From assembly GCA_009741485.1 (NCBI GenBank), contig CM019220.1, positions 30,448,185 through 30,512,184 on the forward strand: 64,000 bases of DNA, in the 5' to 3' direction. The notes beneath the pieces were generated by a model. That model did no database searches. It saw only the letters and a program-made list of their open reading frames with translations, and was not told where the DNA came from. The stretch is from Malurus cyaneus samueli (lineage: Eukaryota; Chordata; Aves; Passeriformes; Maluridae). Below, in pieces: positions 49,784-62,840 of this stretch (positions are counted from its first letter, which is position 1; each line of letters begins with the position of its first letter). Position numbers and translations under genes: made by a program.

Positions 49784-49804
49784 GCAGACACTGAGCTCAC
49801 CACC

Positions 49805-49942
49805 ATGGCCAGCACAGGCACCAAAACCTCTGCTCTGAACATAAAAGAGCAGACTGCAGAGATGGAGCTCAGGGATTTAAACCCAGCAGCCTGCACATTT
49901 CTTTCTTCACTAAATGAACTCAGGTGTACAACTGAAGGATGA
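49805..49942 (+). CDS. Candidate small ORF, 45 codons, strong Kozak context
   Basis: The ATG at 49805 lies in CACCACCATGG, close to the optimal vertebrate Kozak context (purine at -3, G at +4). The 45-residue product starts MASTGTKTSALNIKEQTAEM, is hydrophilic, and ends at TGA 49940-49942. It has no signal peptide, membrane segment or family I recognise. A good 3' splice-site-like sequence (cttctttcccttcag) ends just upstream, so an exon could begin at 49784. A weaker donor-like CAG/GTGTAC is at 49921-49929. The ORF is short enough to occur by chance, and no codon conservation can be judged here. It is reported as a candidate only. Confidence 0.15.
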   Translation: MASTGTKTSALNIKEQTAEMELRDLNPAACTFLSSLNELRCTTEG

Positions 49943-50804
49943 CTGTTATTGACTTATTCTTGCTTCTCTCCAGCTCTAATTGCACAAGTTTATTAAAAAA
50001 TTGTTTCAGGATTGGAAGCTCTGTGAATCAAACTCCAGCCACTAAATGATACCATCGTTTTACATCTTTGGTAGTTGCAGAAGAACAGAAAGATAAAGTT
50101 TTCTGCAAACTTTGTATTATGAAGGTCCTATGTTCAATATTAGTAATTATGATTCACTATGGGATGAAATTGCATTATTTCAATATTTCTTTTTTCTTTT
50201 TCCTCTCTGCAGCACAAGGATTTACTCAATTATTTCACTGTCCATTAGTGATAGGTGCTCTTTCAACTAAAAGAAAAACCCACAAACTGGTATATCTATT
50301 GTGCTCTAGAGACACTGGGTAAATTGTTATCTCCTGATCAAGACCATTATCACTGTGAGCCACAACAATCAGACTTAACGAGGTTTTCCTCTTGCCTCTT
50401 CTCTTGAGTGTCACCAGCAATGTTTTCTGTTTACCAAGCTTCTCTATGCTGATTTTGTGTTGAAATTACAATCCATACTTTTCCCATTTATATCAACAGC
50501 ATAAAAGTAGAGAAAAGACATTTCTGTTCTAAAGGAACAAAGAACATCTTGTATATTCTGGGTTTAAATAAGTTTTCTGCCCCAACTTGGGCAAAATCAT
50601 TAAAAGTATTTCCTTGCACATTCTTTAAGGACTCAGGGCTGTCATACAAACCAGGAAGGCATTTTTGCAGCTCCTGGAGATGAACCAGGACCTTCTCCAT
50701 CCGCCTAAGATATCAGCTATGTCAGATTGCCCTCTCGGTGTGATGTTTCCTCTACAGATTTATCTTTCATTAAAACTATTCTGAAAGAAGGACAGCCTCA
50801 CAAT

Positions 50805-50848
50805 TTTTATCAGAACAATAATAGAGTTTTATCAGAAAAATAATAAAA
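50805..50848. repeat. 22-bp imperfect tandem duplication
   Basis: 'ttttatcagaacaataatag' is followed 22 bases on by 'ttttatcagaaaaataataa'. The two copies differ at only a few positions. It is a small local duplication without evident function. Confidence 0.7.
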
Positions 50849-53800
50849 GTTCTTTTCTGAATTTTTTTCAGGAACAGCATCATTTGAGACACTCGATGAT
50901 AAGAATGGCTAGGTGAACCATTTCCTGGATTTTAGTCACATGGACTTGCACTTTAGCAACTTCATGTTCGAGCAAACCTGACATCCCAAGCCAACACTTG
51001 AGACATTATCATTATCATCACATCAGAGCCTTAAATCAGTGCCAGCTGGACCAGGATGAGGCCTCACAGGGCCCCTTTTGAGCTCCATGAACTGAGTGAA
51101 CTGCAGTTTGTAATGAAATACAAATAAGCTCAAGAGACTTTATATTTCACAGGAAAAAAAAAACAAAAAAACAACCAACCTTACGGTTTTAGTCATAAGG
51201 TGAACTTTAAAAAATACCCATGACTGGATGCAATCTGAAATGCAAATACAAAGCCTGTCTACTCCCAGATTTTAAATATCAAGAATGACCTAAAAGTTTA
51301 CAGTGGTTCCCTAGAAGATGTTAGGCTTATTGTCATATTAAAATTAATTGGTTGAGATCTGAATGTCAGGAATGAGATTTTCAAAAATTAAGCATGTCAG
51401 AGGTGGCTGTGAATTTCATTTTCTAAAGCTGGCTTTTGTTAGAACAGAGAATGGTCAGCTTGAACAAACCAGCACAAATTGATGGGCAGCACGTGACAGC
51501 ACAACCCTTCCCTTTGTCCACTTTACCCTTTTAAAGTACAACCTAATTTAAGTCAAGAGTTGCTTTTAACTCAACAGCTGGTAGGGATTTTGTGTTGCAA
51601 GGAAATCTAAAATGTATGGTACTCCCATATATTAAAGGACAAACACCCATCCCAAAACACAGCTCTCATCCTCAGGTTTCTAAACTAAGGGTTAACATGG
51701 TTGGCATGCTGTTGGGTTTTGTTATGGCTTCTTGGTTTCTTTAAAAACCAAATCTATCCTTTCTGGTCAGATTTGCATGTCTTGACCGTGCTTGAACAGC
51801 TGATTTAATGGCTATAGGATGCATTTTTGATTCCTGTTAAACAATAGGGTACAGGTTCATTCAGATGCTGTGGCTGTTGTGTGGACAGGCAGTAACTTCA
51901 GAGCACGAGGACTTCTTCTGCAGCCCTCAGTGTAATGCAAATTCTGTTACCAACAAATAAACATGTAATTTTGATAAATTACGGGGATGATTCTCTCTGT
52001 ACTACACTGACTTGCATAAACAAGATTTCTAGTTTTCAGTCTAATGACAGATAAGTTGCATCATTTAGTGCTCATAATACTGAATAAATTGATTTAATAT
52101 CTGAAAGTTCAATAAAAAAACCCCAATCAAACAAAAAGTCCCCACTTACTGAGGATTAAATTTGAGGGTCATGAAAACAAATAGCTTTCATTTACTAAAT
52201 TTAGAGTCAGAAGTTTAGATGCAATATAATTTCCAATTTGATTAAAGGTACGCTAATATGGAGGGAGATCTTTTCCTTCTGATATTACAGAGAGGTAACT
52301 CTCACCTTCTCACGCCCATGGTAGGCAGTGTCTTTGCTCAAGAGCTGGGAAAGAAGGAATTTCTCGCAGAGAGACTCCAAACCACACGGTTTTGAGTTGC
52401 ACAGAAATACCCCCTGAACGCTCAGAAACATGGGATTGTCAGATGGGTGAGAATTAAGGTCAGTGGGTTAAACAAATACAGAGTGACTGTGCCTAGAGGG
52501 TTCTGTAGCCTTTCTGCTCCACATCAGGGATAAATAAGGTGTGGAATTGTTTCTGAAATTACTTTGGCTTAGCAGTCTGTCCATTGCCTCTCCTCTGGGT
52601 AATGTTGAAGCTTTGCCAGGATGTTATGTTCTTTCACACAGAACATTTGTTGTGATGAATAGCATTATGCAAAAGTTGCATTTTCCCCTTCTGTCTTTTG
52701 ATTTGCAATATGAGAGATCATAACATGGATTTAATATTAAGAGGTCTGAGTACTTTAAACCTTTACAATACCTGAACAATTGAGAGCTTCCTACTTAGGG
52801 TGTCAAAAACATCCTTTTGGATTCAGTATATTCATACAAAGCTCTCTTGAACTGATTTACAAATACAGTTTAAAAAGAAAGCATTTTTCCTCGCAGCATG
52901 AAACATTTTCCCTTCAATAAAGAAAAATTACTAAACAGAAAACTTCAACAATTTTTGTTTTGATTTGACAGTTCTTCCTCAGTGCTAGTACCTGACATTG
53001 GTTGCTGAACTTTCAACATTCCCCTCTTTTTTTGCCCACTTGCAGCTCTCGTGCTTATGCCCATTTGTAACACTGAGTACCAGAGTACCTTTCCTTGCTC
53101 TTTTTTTCAGTAGATATGCAGGCAGGCTGATGAACAGCATGAAACACAATTGGGCTGTCATTTACCACTTACACTGATCAAACCACGATCACAATGCCCA
53201 GCCCTCGAGTGATAACTGCACACAGAACTACCCTGCGTAAGCAAGGATCACAGGCTGAGGCCAGAACAATCACACTGCTCTGGCAGCCAGGCACAGGGCT
53301 CTTGATCTCCAAGCTCCCTTTGTTCCCTCAGATTCTGTACAGAAGTCAATTACACATTTACTGATAACGTGGCTCACCCTGCCAGAAGGGTACTTCCATT
53401 AATATTACATCCAGTATCGGAATAAATGCAGAATAAAGGCAATTCTGTGGTTAAAACCCGTGATATCTTGATGTCCACTTGCTGAAGACAACAGTAAAAT
53501 GTACCTATAGCAATAACAAGGTTCAGAACCACATGACAGTTCTTCAGAGAAAGCCAAAGTGCTTTGAAAAAGATCAATTACTAGAAAATCATAGTGCACC
53601 GCTGTCAATCTTCCACCTTCCTTTATAGTGAGAAATGAAATATAAATAGCCTTTGGCAGTGGATAGGAGTACTGCTCGATTAAGGGGAGAGTTTGCAGCA
53701 AAGTCTAAGGCCAATTCTGCTGGCTTCCATGAGCAGAGCAATGTCCTATACTCCATTTTGCAAGGCAGGGATAAATAATCATCACAACTCTGCTGCTTCC

Positions 53801-56357
53801 AGATGCCAGTGACACTCCTTCAGTCAGTTCTAATGAGAAATCAACTCTCCAAAACCCAAAATGTTTAGTGTGCTCATGAGAAAAGTCCACAAAGAAGCTG
53901 TTTTTGAGAGCCATTTAAAAGGAGAAGATTATTTTAAGATAATCAGAAGAGTAGAAAGAGCAAGTATTTCCCTGTTTTCTTACAAGGGCCACAAAGAGCG
54001 TGCAAAAATAACAGAAGTCTGAGAAATAAGAAAAAGGTCACGGAACCACTGCTGCCTATGAAAGAGATGTCTCATTTCTATTAATGTCAATGCAGAGAGG
54101 CCCAAGTCTGTCAGGCTGCACAAATGTCACCAGTGTTATTACCTCGTTGTCAGTGTTATCAGTGTGCTCAAGGTACATATTCTTCTCCATTGCTTTATGC
54201 TGATCTTGCAGGATAAGTCCAATGAAGCATGAATAATGTGTGAATTTATACCGTCATGAAAAGTGCTCATAACTACTCCTCTCCCTTGATGTCTTCCTAA
54301 AATGATATTTCACTTAAAGGACATGGAGGATACTTTTCCAGCCCAAGCTCAGCTGCAAAGTAGAATACAGATTTTGTTGTGAGCAGTTGCAGGAAGCAGA
54401 ACTGAAGGTAAGTGTTGTGCAGCCTTGGGATAAAATGCAGTTTACTGAAATCACCAGTCTGAGGGATGAGATTCCATCTTCTGGCTGGACCATCCACCTG
54501 CAAGCAGAGCTGTCAGAGCTGCAATTCAGCAGCAGGGCCAGAGAACTTTGAAAGAACAGGGCAAGGTACCATAACCTGCCACTTCTGTGTTTCCACATGC
54601 TTGAACAGAAAGAGCACAGACATATCTAACACTACCATCCAAGGGTTTGTACAATTTATACTCCTTGTTCATCTCCACATGAATGTCTTTTTTTTCAGTC
54701 ATCTTTATATAACAATAATGAACTTGTACACTGAGCAGGACATAAAATAAGCATGGGTGGTTTCTTTAGGGTGCCAAAAACTGCTTGAGGCTGATAGCAG
54801 GAACTAATTTTGATTTTAACCTCTATGTCCTTTTCAGAACTAGTTCAGAATCTCAGCAATTCTAGAAAGAATATTACAGCCCAAGCAAAAAGTGCCAAAT
54901 TTCATAACAGTAAGGCATACTAAGAAATATGTGTAATTTTTCTCTTAAACTATCAAAGTAATTTAAAACCCTTAGTGAGTACCTTAATAGACAAGAGCAC
55001 TCTAGCTTCAAATGGGTTTTAATGGGAGGGTAACCACAAGAATAAAATCAATTAATGAATACTATAAATAGTTTAGCAAAAAACTCTCAGCTCTTTTTCT
55101 TTTTCAAACATCCTCCTACCCCACCACCCATGGAACTACTTCCAGAATAATATGATAAAACAGCCCACGTAAGAAATAAAATGCTGCTACCATTTGGAGT
55201 TCTTAGCACTGAATTTTCTGGAAAGTTTGTGCAATTTTACACGTCAAGAAGCCTGGAGTGTTATAACTACGCTAACAATACATTCACATGGAAACGTAGA
55301 GAATATCAACATTTTTTGATGTATTTTGGCTGCATTTGGAATGTCAGAAATAAGAAGCCTTGAAAGTTAACCTTTTTAGGAAACTTGGTCTATTTGATGA
55401 GATGAGCCATTTATAGGGTTTGTCAACCTACATTCTCTAAAAACAATAAAGACTTTTGAAAAACTTACCCACAAGGTATCAGCTGCAATCAACCTCAAGT
55501 AAATACTACCACACGTGCCTCTTGTATCTTCATGGGTTTGGTAAAAACAAATAAGACGCTTGATGTGTGCCTTCAAAATGAGAGAATATACTTTCTGCTT
55601 ATTTTTAATGGTTAAAGAATGAAAGAAATGCTAACAGAGATATAAATTCTGCTGTTAACAGAGCTCATGATGCAAACAATTGGGCTTTAACTTGCTATGG
55701 AACAATGCAGAATCGATAATGAGTAACTGGGCATTGAATCCATATGAATGGTATTCCAAAGTCTTTCCATCATAATATAGCATGGCAGAAACGTAGAACT
55801 GACCTCCTTTTACTGATGTGATTGTAATTACACAGTGTCATCTGAAAAACAGCCAAAGGGTTTTCTTGGAGTGCTTAACCAACGAGCCACAGCTGTATTT
55901 CCTTTTCACAGCCTCTCAAGTGTGTTGGAGAAATCTGTTGGCACACTCAGCATTCTGAGGGTTGCAACGTGAGAAAGGACAAGAGTGATGTTGACAGGGT
56001 GTACATGGCCCTGTATCAGATGTGTCATGCTGAGCTACACCAAACTCCCATTCACAAGAAGCAGATATGGTGGAATTCAATCAAAGAGCAACCATAACAA
56101 AGCTGTGCTAAACAAGAAGGAAGCCAAAGCAGGAATAAAACACCTCTTCCTGCATGTTGTTTAGGTAGGGATTTACTTTTTCAGCATCTGTGAGACAGGA
56201 GTGTAACCATGGAAATAGCCTATGAACATTTATGCTTAGATGTTCTCTGATTGTGCATCACGGTTGTTTCATTTGTAGCCTTTTAAGAATGTAAATTAAG
56301 TTGTCCAATTAGCCCATGTTTGTTCTTTTAATTGCCTCTGTACTGCTACATCCTCAA

Positions 56358-56366
56358 TGACGCAAT
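56358..56366 (+). promoter_or_regulatory. CRE/C-EBP hybrid-like site TGACGCAAT
   Basis: TGACGCAAT combines a CRE half site (TGACG) with a C/EBP half (GCAAT). It is one base from the ATF4-C/EBP composite TGATGCAAT. It lies within a stretch (about 56270-56420) that has homeodomain cores and no repeats. The call is based on the motif only. Confidence 0.25.
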
Positions 56367-58370
56367 TTGTGCCCTCCGATGTCAGAGGGGGTCATGCCAG
56401 ACATAAAACCACTGACAGTGGAAAGTTCAATAAACACTTCCACTGAGCAGATTTATTCACAATTGTTGTGAAGGGTGGGAAAGCTCATATACTCCTCACC
56501 GCTGCTCACCAGGTTGAGCTAATATTAGGTAAAGTCAGTTACAGAATGGGCTGACTGTTCTCCATGTCTCTACAAGACAAACACAGTCACACACTGAGAA
56601 TTTATAGTGCTTATCAGGAAGTTTAAGTAATTAATAATTTATCAATTTCAGCAATACAATTTTTCCATAAGACATATGATGGTGAATTAAAAATCAGCTA
56701 TCTACTGAAGAGGGACTTAGGCATTGCTATGATAACTTAAATGTGTATATAACCTGACAAACTCTTTGTCTCATGGGCTCTCACCCCCAAGTGATGAAGT
56801 CTGTGACCACACCTCCTCTCTACTGCTATTGAATTGTTTTAAAATAAATCTGCCCCATGTATACACTGGACATTCAGTGCCATTTCACTCTAACTCACCC
56901 CAAGGGATTTATTAACCAGAACCTCAGTTCCCCTGACTCAGAGGCAGAGCATAACATGATCTTCCCAAGCAGCACGCCCCAGAAACCTGGATTAGAAATC
57001 CAGATGTTGACTGGTGTGGAGCTCTGAAGAGGAAAAGTTAGATCTGACACAGCAGATGTGCCCACAGAGAAAACAGAGCTCTCCAAGCTTTTGGTAATGT
57101 CTAAGTATGAAACTATTGATCCAAGAGCAAGACACCTAAATTCTGGTTAGATTTGGAAAAGATCACAAAAAGTGACACGCCAACAAAAGTACACACGCCA
57201 ACTGCTCCACAGGAAACCCCATCACATCATGAACTGTTTCTAAGATAATGGAGAGGAGATCCCTTTGAGACACTTCATCAATGAATTCTCTATTATGAAT
57301 CTATCAGAGGAGTTAGAACAGTTTGAAGTAAGCATACAGGATCCACCAGACAAAATAAGTAAGTTAAATACTCCTAATTCAAATTCAAGCTGAGAAAATC
57401 AGGAAAAAAACCGGTTTGAAAGGCTCTTGCGAATCAAACTTAATAACAAGCACTAGGAAATATTTGGATTTTAAAAATCGTATGGGAGCATGAAGGACCA
57501 GCTTAATGAGCTGAACCTTTTGGAAAGCAAGAAATAAAAAAAAAACATAAAAAATCTGAGCTGGTTGTCTTCCTCTTAGTCACACACTCAAGACAAAGCA
57601 AAGAGCAATCAGCAAGAAGTTCTCTGGTTACAGCACGTGTTCAAACGAACCAGTATTCATTCAGATGAGTATAAACTTATTTCATTTCTGTGTTCTTTAG
57701 AGCAGCTAAAGATCACTCAAGGCACACGGTACCTATTTGTCTCTACTCTATAGACAATCAACAATGAAAAACCTTGCAACAAGGAAACAAACACTTGGAA
57801 TGAATTAAGATTGAAGTCTGGCTTAACAGCATTGTTTTGTCAAACTGTCTGCCTATATTGCTGCAGGAAAACACCAATTCAGTCTCTCAATGTCTGTGCA
57901 ACTATCCTTGACTTTCAGAGGATGTAAACATCCAGTCAAACAGAGTATGACAATCACAGAAAAATGCAAAAGTCTCATTTTAGTAATGTGATTAGTCCCA
58001 CAAAAGCTGTAACCACATCCTTACAATTAATCATGCAGCTAAGTGCTCTTCCTAGTGCAGACCCTACACAACTAGCTCAGTGCAGAATTACACTTTCACA
58101 AGGACACAACCCATTCTCTGTGTCAAGACATTCCAGACATGCCTCTTTTCTTCTCTCAAGGGGACACATTTGTACCTGTCTCATGTTTGCATCTGAAGTC
58201 ATTCTGGATGTATCAGTCATTCTAATTTAAAAAATCTAGATGTATGAGTACATACTAGAATTCAATAAAATAGTCAAAATCCATATTTATATGGATTTGC
58301 AACTCTTTGTTAAAACGTGAATTGACCATTAATCAATTCATAATCACTACTATTTTTATAAAGTGTAGTA

Positions 58371-58431
58371 AATAAATAAAATATATATCATATATATATA
58401 TATGATATTATATGTATATATATAAATACAC
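58371..58431. repeat. AT-rich repeat with perfect 24-bp palindrome
   Basis: AT dinucleotide repeats surround a perfect palindrome at 58385-58408, in which C58389 pairs with G58404 and the intervening bases are alternating AT. Such sequences can extrude cruciforms and are known hotspots of instability. Pairing breaks at 58384/58409. Confidence 0.85.
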
Positions 58432-61400
58432 AGACATATCAAAATAATGCAGAGGAGCATGGAACTACTGGAATGATCAGTCTAATGCAAATACACAGGT
58501 TAACATGGGAAAAAAGAAAACCCTTGCTGTATTAGGAGCTGCAAAGCTTGGATGTGGGGTGGTTGGTAGATTTTTTGGGGAGGATGGAGGGGGTGAGGAG
58601 AAAAGGGAGAAGTTCTCTCTGGTAGTTTTTCCCCCCTTTTTGTTTTTATTATTGTTTGGACCACAGCCTGAAGCCCATCTCCCTGGTCTAGTTAGAACCC
58701 CACCTTTATCCTAAAGATAGGTTGCTGTGCACTCCAGCAGGAACATTTGCCTGACAGCTGGCTGAGCCCTCTGGGTACCCCTCATGTATCATTATTCCAA
58801 TTACATTGACACCTGTGCCACAACTCAACTAAATTCACTGTGAAACCTGTGTCCAGAGGTTTGGACTTTCTCCTGTTCCTTACCAGGGGCACCAAGCTAC
58901 AGAGTTATTGTTACAGTTTGTTAAAACTCCTTCTAGAAAGATTGGCATTGCACTATAGAAAGGCTGACAAACATGGCACACCTGGACTCTTTATTTAGCT
59001 GCGTTTTGCTGAGTACAGGAAACAGTTTTTATTCTGTGCCAGGGCAATAACTGTAAAGAACAAATCTGGCTTCAAAACTGAGACTCATCCGTACCGCAGC
59101 CAAAAGCAGTGCCAATCTGGGACAGGTGCACAGCAAGAGAGCAGGTGGAAAACAAATCCCATTGTGGAAAGCTCAAGGATGCTTATCTCACAAAGAATGC
59201 GTGTGTGCCTGGTTCTGGTTCAGTTTTTTACTGTCTGCTTCCACTGAGACTGAGTTTGTGCTCTGGAAGTCACCACAGGAAAATGGGAGATCACAAAAGC
59301 AGGCTGGAACTCTCCCCAGCTTTTCAAATTAATGACTATTTCTGAGGCAGAGTTGTCCCTTCTTTCCTAATGAGCCTTAGTGTTTCATTAGATTTCTGAT
59401 CAAAAGTAACTCTAAAAGTTAAAAGATCAAAAATTGTGTCCTTGAGCCGGTAGAGAAACATTTAGTGAAATTGTGTAAAAATAAAGATATTGGTGATTGG
59501 GACCTGAACCAGTAAGGGAGAATTACAGCTTGGAAAAGCTCAGGGTGGTCATCAGGGGTTGGCTTATTCTATAGGACTGTGTTCTCACAGCTGGGAATGG
59601 ATCAGAATGGACCAGACATATCATAGGGACAATCTCTGACATGATTTCTACAAACTTGAAATGGTACACAGTCAATAGAGGACTTGCTGGGCACAAAAGA
59701 CCAAGTAATTTCAGTTTTATAGCTCCTGTGCTTTTGTTGGGGTGCTGACTTTCAGTCAGGATTTGTAGCTGTCGCATTTTGGAGAGGAAATGACAAAAGC
59801 AATGAATCAGTGAATAAAATGAGGGCAGCATATAGCATCACAGTCAAAAGGAACAACAACACCCCACGCTCTTTCAACATCTAGAATTCTCAGAAAGGGT
59901 AGAGTTGAATATGAAATATTCCATAAAACAGTCAAAATAAGATACATATTTTTTTTCCTTCACTCAGTGTAGGCAAACTCTGAACTCCACAACACAGGCA
60001 GTCAGTGCAATCAGTTTGAAGCCACATATACAGAATGAGTTCCTGTGCATGTGGAGAGAAAGGGATAGCAGTGAGATGGAAATGCAGCCTGCATCCAAAA
60101 TGCACAGAGGTCAGACTGCCTTTCTACTTCACTGAAGTCAGGTGCAAATCCCTTACAAGGTGAGTCCTCACCAACAGGCAGTTTTCCTTTAAATTCTTGT
60201 GCTCAATAAGTATCACAAATACAAACCTTAAGCAAAGCGATTACCATATTTTTCTCCTTTTCTTTTTTAAGTCCTGGATGAGAGAATCATGGTTCATTAT
60301 GAGATCTGTCCCTTATAGATTAATTATAGAATTTTTTTCTTTTTTTACTGTAGATTTGTCTCAAGCAGAGATGAGCCATGAATTAAGGTGTAATCACATT
60401 AATAGCAATTATATATGTAAGTTTCACCTTCACTGCACTTCGGAAAATTTCCTTAATTAATGACTTGTCTTTCTGCTATGCTAAATGTAGCAACCCAGAC
60501 GTCTGGATTCCAGCTGCTTGGGAGAGATGAACATCCTGCAAGATTTTTTCCTGCCTCTCTCTCACCACAGTGCCTGGCCCAAAGTCTCTCATTCAGAGTC
60601 CAGAAGCACACCCAGCCTAATGCAGGGAGGAAATCATCCCTTCCCATATTCATGCATTGCTTGGCCTTTCAATAGATGTCAAGTGGGTCCCAGTTCCAGG
60701 TAAACAAGCAGGAATGTCTGATGTCCCAGGATTTGGGCTCTTGTTAAAAAGGGCCCTCAAACAACTGGGAAGCATCATGTCCTGCACAGCACAGTGTGTT
60801 CCTCTCACCTTGGCAGGCAGCACTGCCAGGAAGCCAGCTCAAAATAACTCATCTACCCTGAATTAGCTATTACTTGTTAAAAGCAGGACTGGCTGCATAA
60901 AAATAGTAGTAAAATAATGCAAGACTATTTATTGGCTTTGAATTTCAGGGCTGTTTAATGCTCTTATCAGAAAATGTTACCAGCTATTTTCCTTGAGGAA
61001 ACTATGGCTGTTTAGAAACAAATAATGACAGAAATGCTGCCAGTTTTCAACATTTTACAGTAAGAAAACCTCCAAAACCTCCCCAACACCAAAACGCCTT
61101 CTGGGTAGAAAACCTTTTACAAAGTTTGGCATCATGAAGTGAAGATTAACTCAAGACTCAGAGGTCAGTAACAGTGTTCCCAGGGGTGTTACTGAACATT
61201 TTGAATCAGGCTTTTTGAAACTCTCAGCTCCTGAGTAGCAGTCAAAAACTCACATGAACCATTCTTGTCTCCTGTTTATAAATTCTGGAGGAAACAACGT
61301 GCTGCATGTGATTAAAATTCTCCTATAAGAACTTAAAAATTGTTAAATTATGTTCTCTCCTTTTTTCAGTACCATTATATAGACTTAAACCCCAATATAT

Positions 61401-62530
61401 GTTTTGAAAAGCTAAACAAGCTTGTGTAAGAACTGGTGGGTCTTTTGGGTGGTTTTTTTTGGGTTTTTTTTTGGTTTTTTTTTGTTTTTTAAAGTGTTGG
61501 AGTTGAAAAGATGATATTTGGAAGATGCAGCAATAAGTACACAATCCTTGACCCGTCAGGGATCACTGGCAACATATTAATATAAAACAAAATGTAAGAG
61601 GTGTTTCATAAAGATTCCTATGGGAATTACTTCTGTCAACACACACACCTCATTGCTAAATAGACTAATGGAAGACTGTAGAAAGATTAGCTCTCATAAA
61701 TAATATGTAGTATAATAATACCATGATTTTAGGTTTTTTTTCCCCTCCTCTTTTTTTGCAAATTTGGAAGTAAGAGTTGGGAAGGAAAAAAAATGGTGAA
61801 AAGAAATGGGGGTTAAGTCACCCAGATGTGAATATATGTTTATATAACTACTGCTGTAGTACCTTTTAAAAAGGCTCCAAATTGTTCCTCAGGCCAAACA
61901 GGGATATTTAAGCCTTAACAAACAAACTTCAAAGACAGCTGAATTATATTGTTCACTAGCAATAATCTCTGGGAAAAAAGCATGGCCGATATAAACTGGA
62001 ATCTACTGTTCTTTAGTCTATTTTTTCACCATTCTAACAAGCGTTTACCAAATTTGCAGTCGATATATTTAGATAACAAAATGAGGGCTGAGTGCTTGCA
62101 ACTGCTTTTTCTGTATGTATGAGGAAGTGATCAGCAATTCTAGAATCTCACTTGGAGACCCAATCGCTTTAAGTTTCCATGAAATGAAGGAATTGTTCTT
62201 CAAAAACATGTCACAGGGGTTCCTCATAAGCAATTTTCAAAAATGTCATTTTCTTATCCGTACAAATGTAAGTCAAATAAAATTACCCCACAGCTGCTGA
62301 GTTTCTAGCTTTTCTAATTGTATTTATTTGCAGATTTCCTTGGCATTTTAAAGTGGAACTAGAAACAAAAGCAAACAAAAAAAATTCCAACCCAACAAAC
62401 ACAATGCATACATTGATGAAACCTCCTGAGTGCTTTAACATAATCCAAGGCAATTTTCTCCAAGAAACAAAATGAATGAAATTTGCTTATGGACCCCTAA
62501 GCTTTGCAAACCCTTCAAGTAGAACAAGTG
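58432..62530. other. Unique non-coding DNA
   Basis: No exon, RNA gene or confidently recognised repeat is seen. A forward frame of 69 codons at 58505-58714 begins at an ATG and is Gly/Lys-rich, but it resembles no known protein. A T/G run lies at 61443-61490. Other frames are short and overlap on opposite strands. Confidence 0.55.
61443..61490. repeat. T/G low-complexity run
   Basis: Blocks of T homopolymer are separated by G, GG and GGG. It is simple sequence with no associated element. Confidence 0.85.
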
Positions 62531-62840
62531 AAATCTGTGGCTGGAAGCCAATCAGCAGCCAAACGTGTTAGATGTGTTCCATTTATTATTAATGTGACAA
62601 CATTCTATATAGCAGCAACAGGGCAGGCAAGTAAAGGGTTGCCATGGAGATAAGTTACTCAAGATGCAGCTAAAAATACTCCCTTTTTCCCTCACTGTAA
62701 TAAATATTGCATTATGTGAAGGCTAACAATGATGATATCAAATGCCATCTCACAAAGGCTTCCAGCTGTGAGCATTATGGCTATCTAATGGATTGCCTGA
62801 TGGACACAAGGCACTTCTTGCCTGTATATGGAAAAGATCC
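62530..62840. promoter_or_regulatory. Candidate regulatory block with RFX X-box-like site
   Basis: GTTGCCATGGAGAT at 62638-62651 matches most of the symmetrical RFX consensus GTTGCCATGGCAAC. An intact left half GTTGCC is followed by an imperfect right half. A CCAATCA box lies about 90 bases upstream (62548-62554). The rest of the block is repeat-free, with several homeodomain cores. RFX plus CCAAT is a combination used in ciliary and immune promoters, but there is no transcription-start evidence here. The call is inference from motifs. Confidence 0.3.

Larger units (their letters stand above)
49950..58370. other. Long unique A+T-rich non-coding stretch
   Basis: No exon, RNA gene or interspersed repeat is recognised over about 8.4 kb. 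All frames are under 100 codons and featureless. A 22-bp imperfect tandem repeat (50805-50848) and a CRE/CEBP-like site (56358-56366) are listed separately. Confidence 0.6.

Noticed and set aside
58505..58714. 69-codon forward ORF with an ATG, Gly/Lys-rich start
   Set aside because: Composition mirrors local A/G-rich and T-rich runs, and no known family or conserved residues were recognised.
59520..59880. Segment suspected to be an old LTR or CR1 body fragment
   Set aside because: No consensus blocks could be placed in order, and no terminal TG/CA or target duplication was evident.
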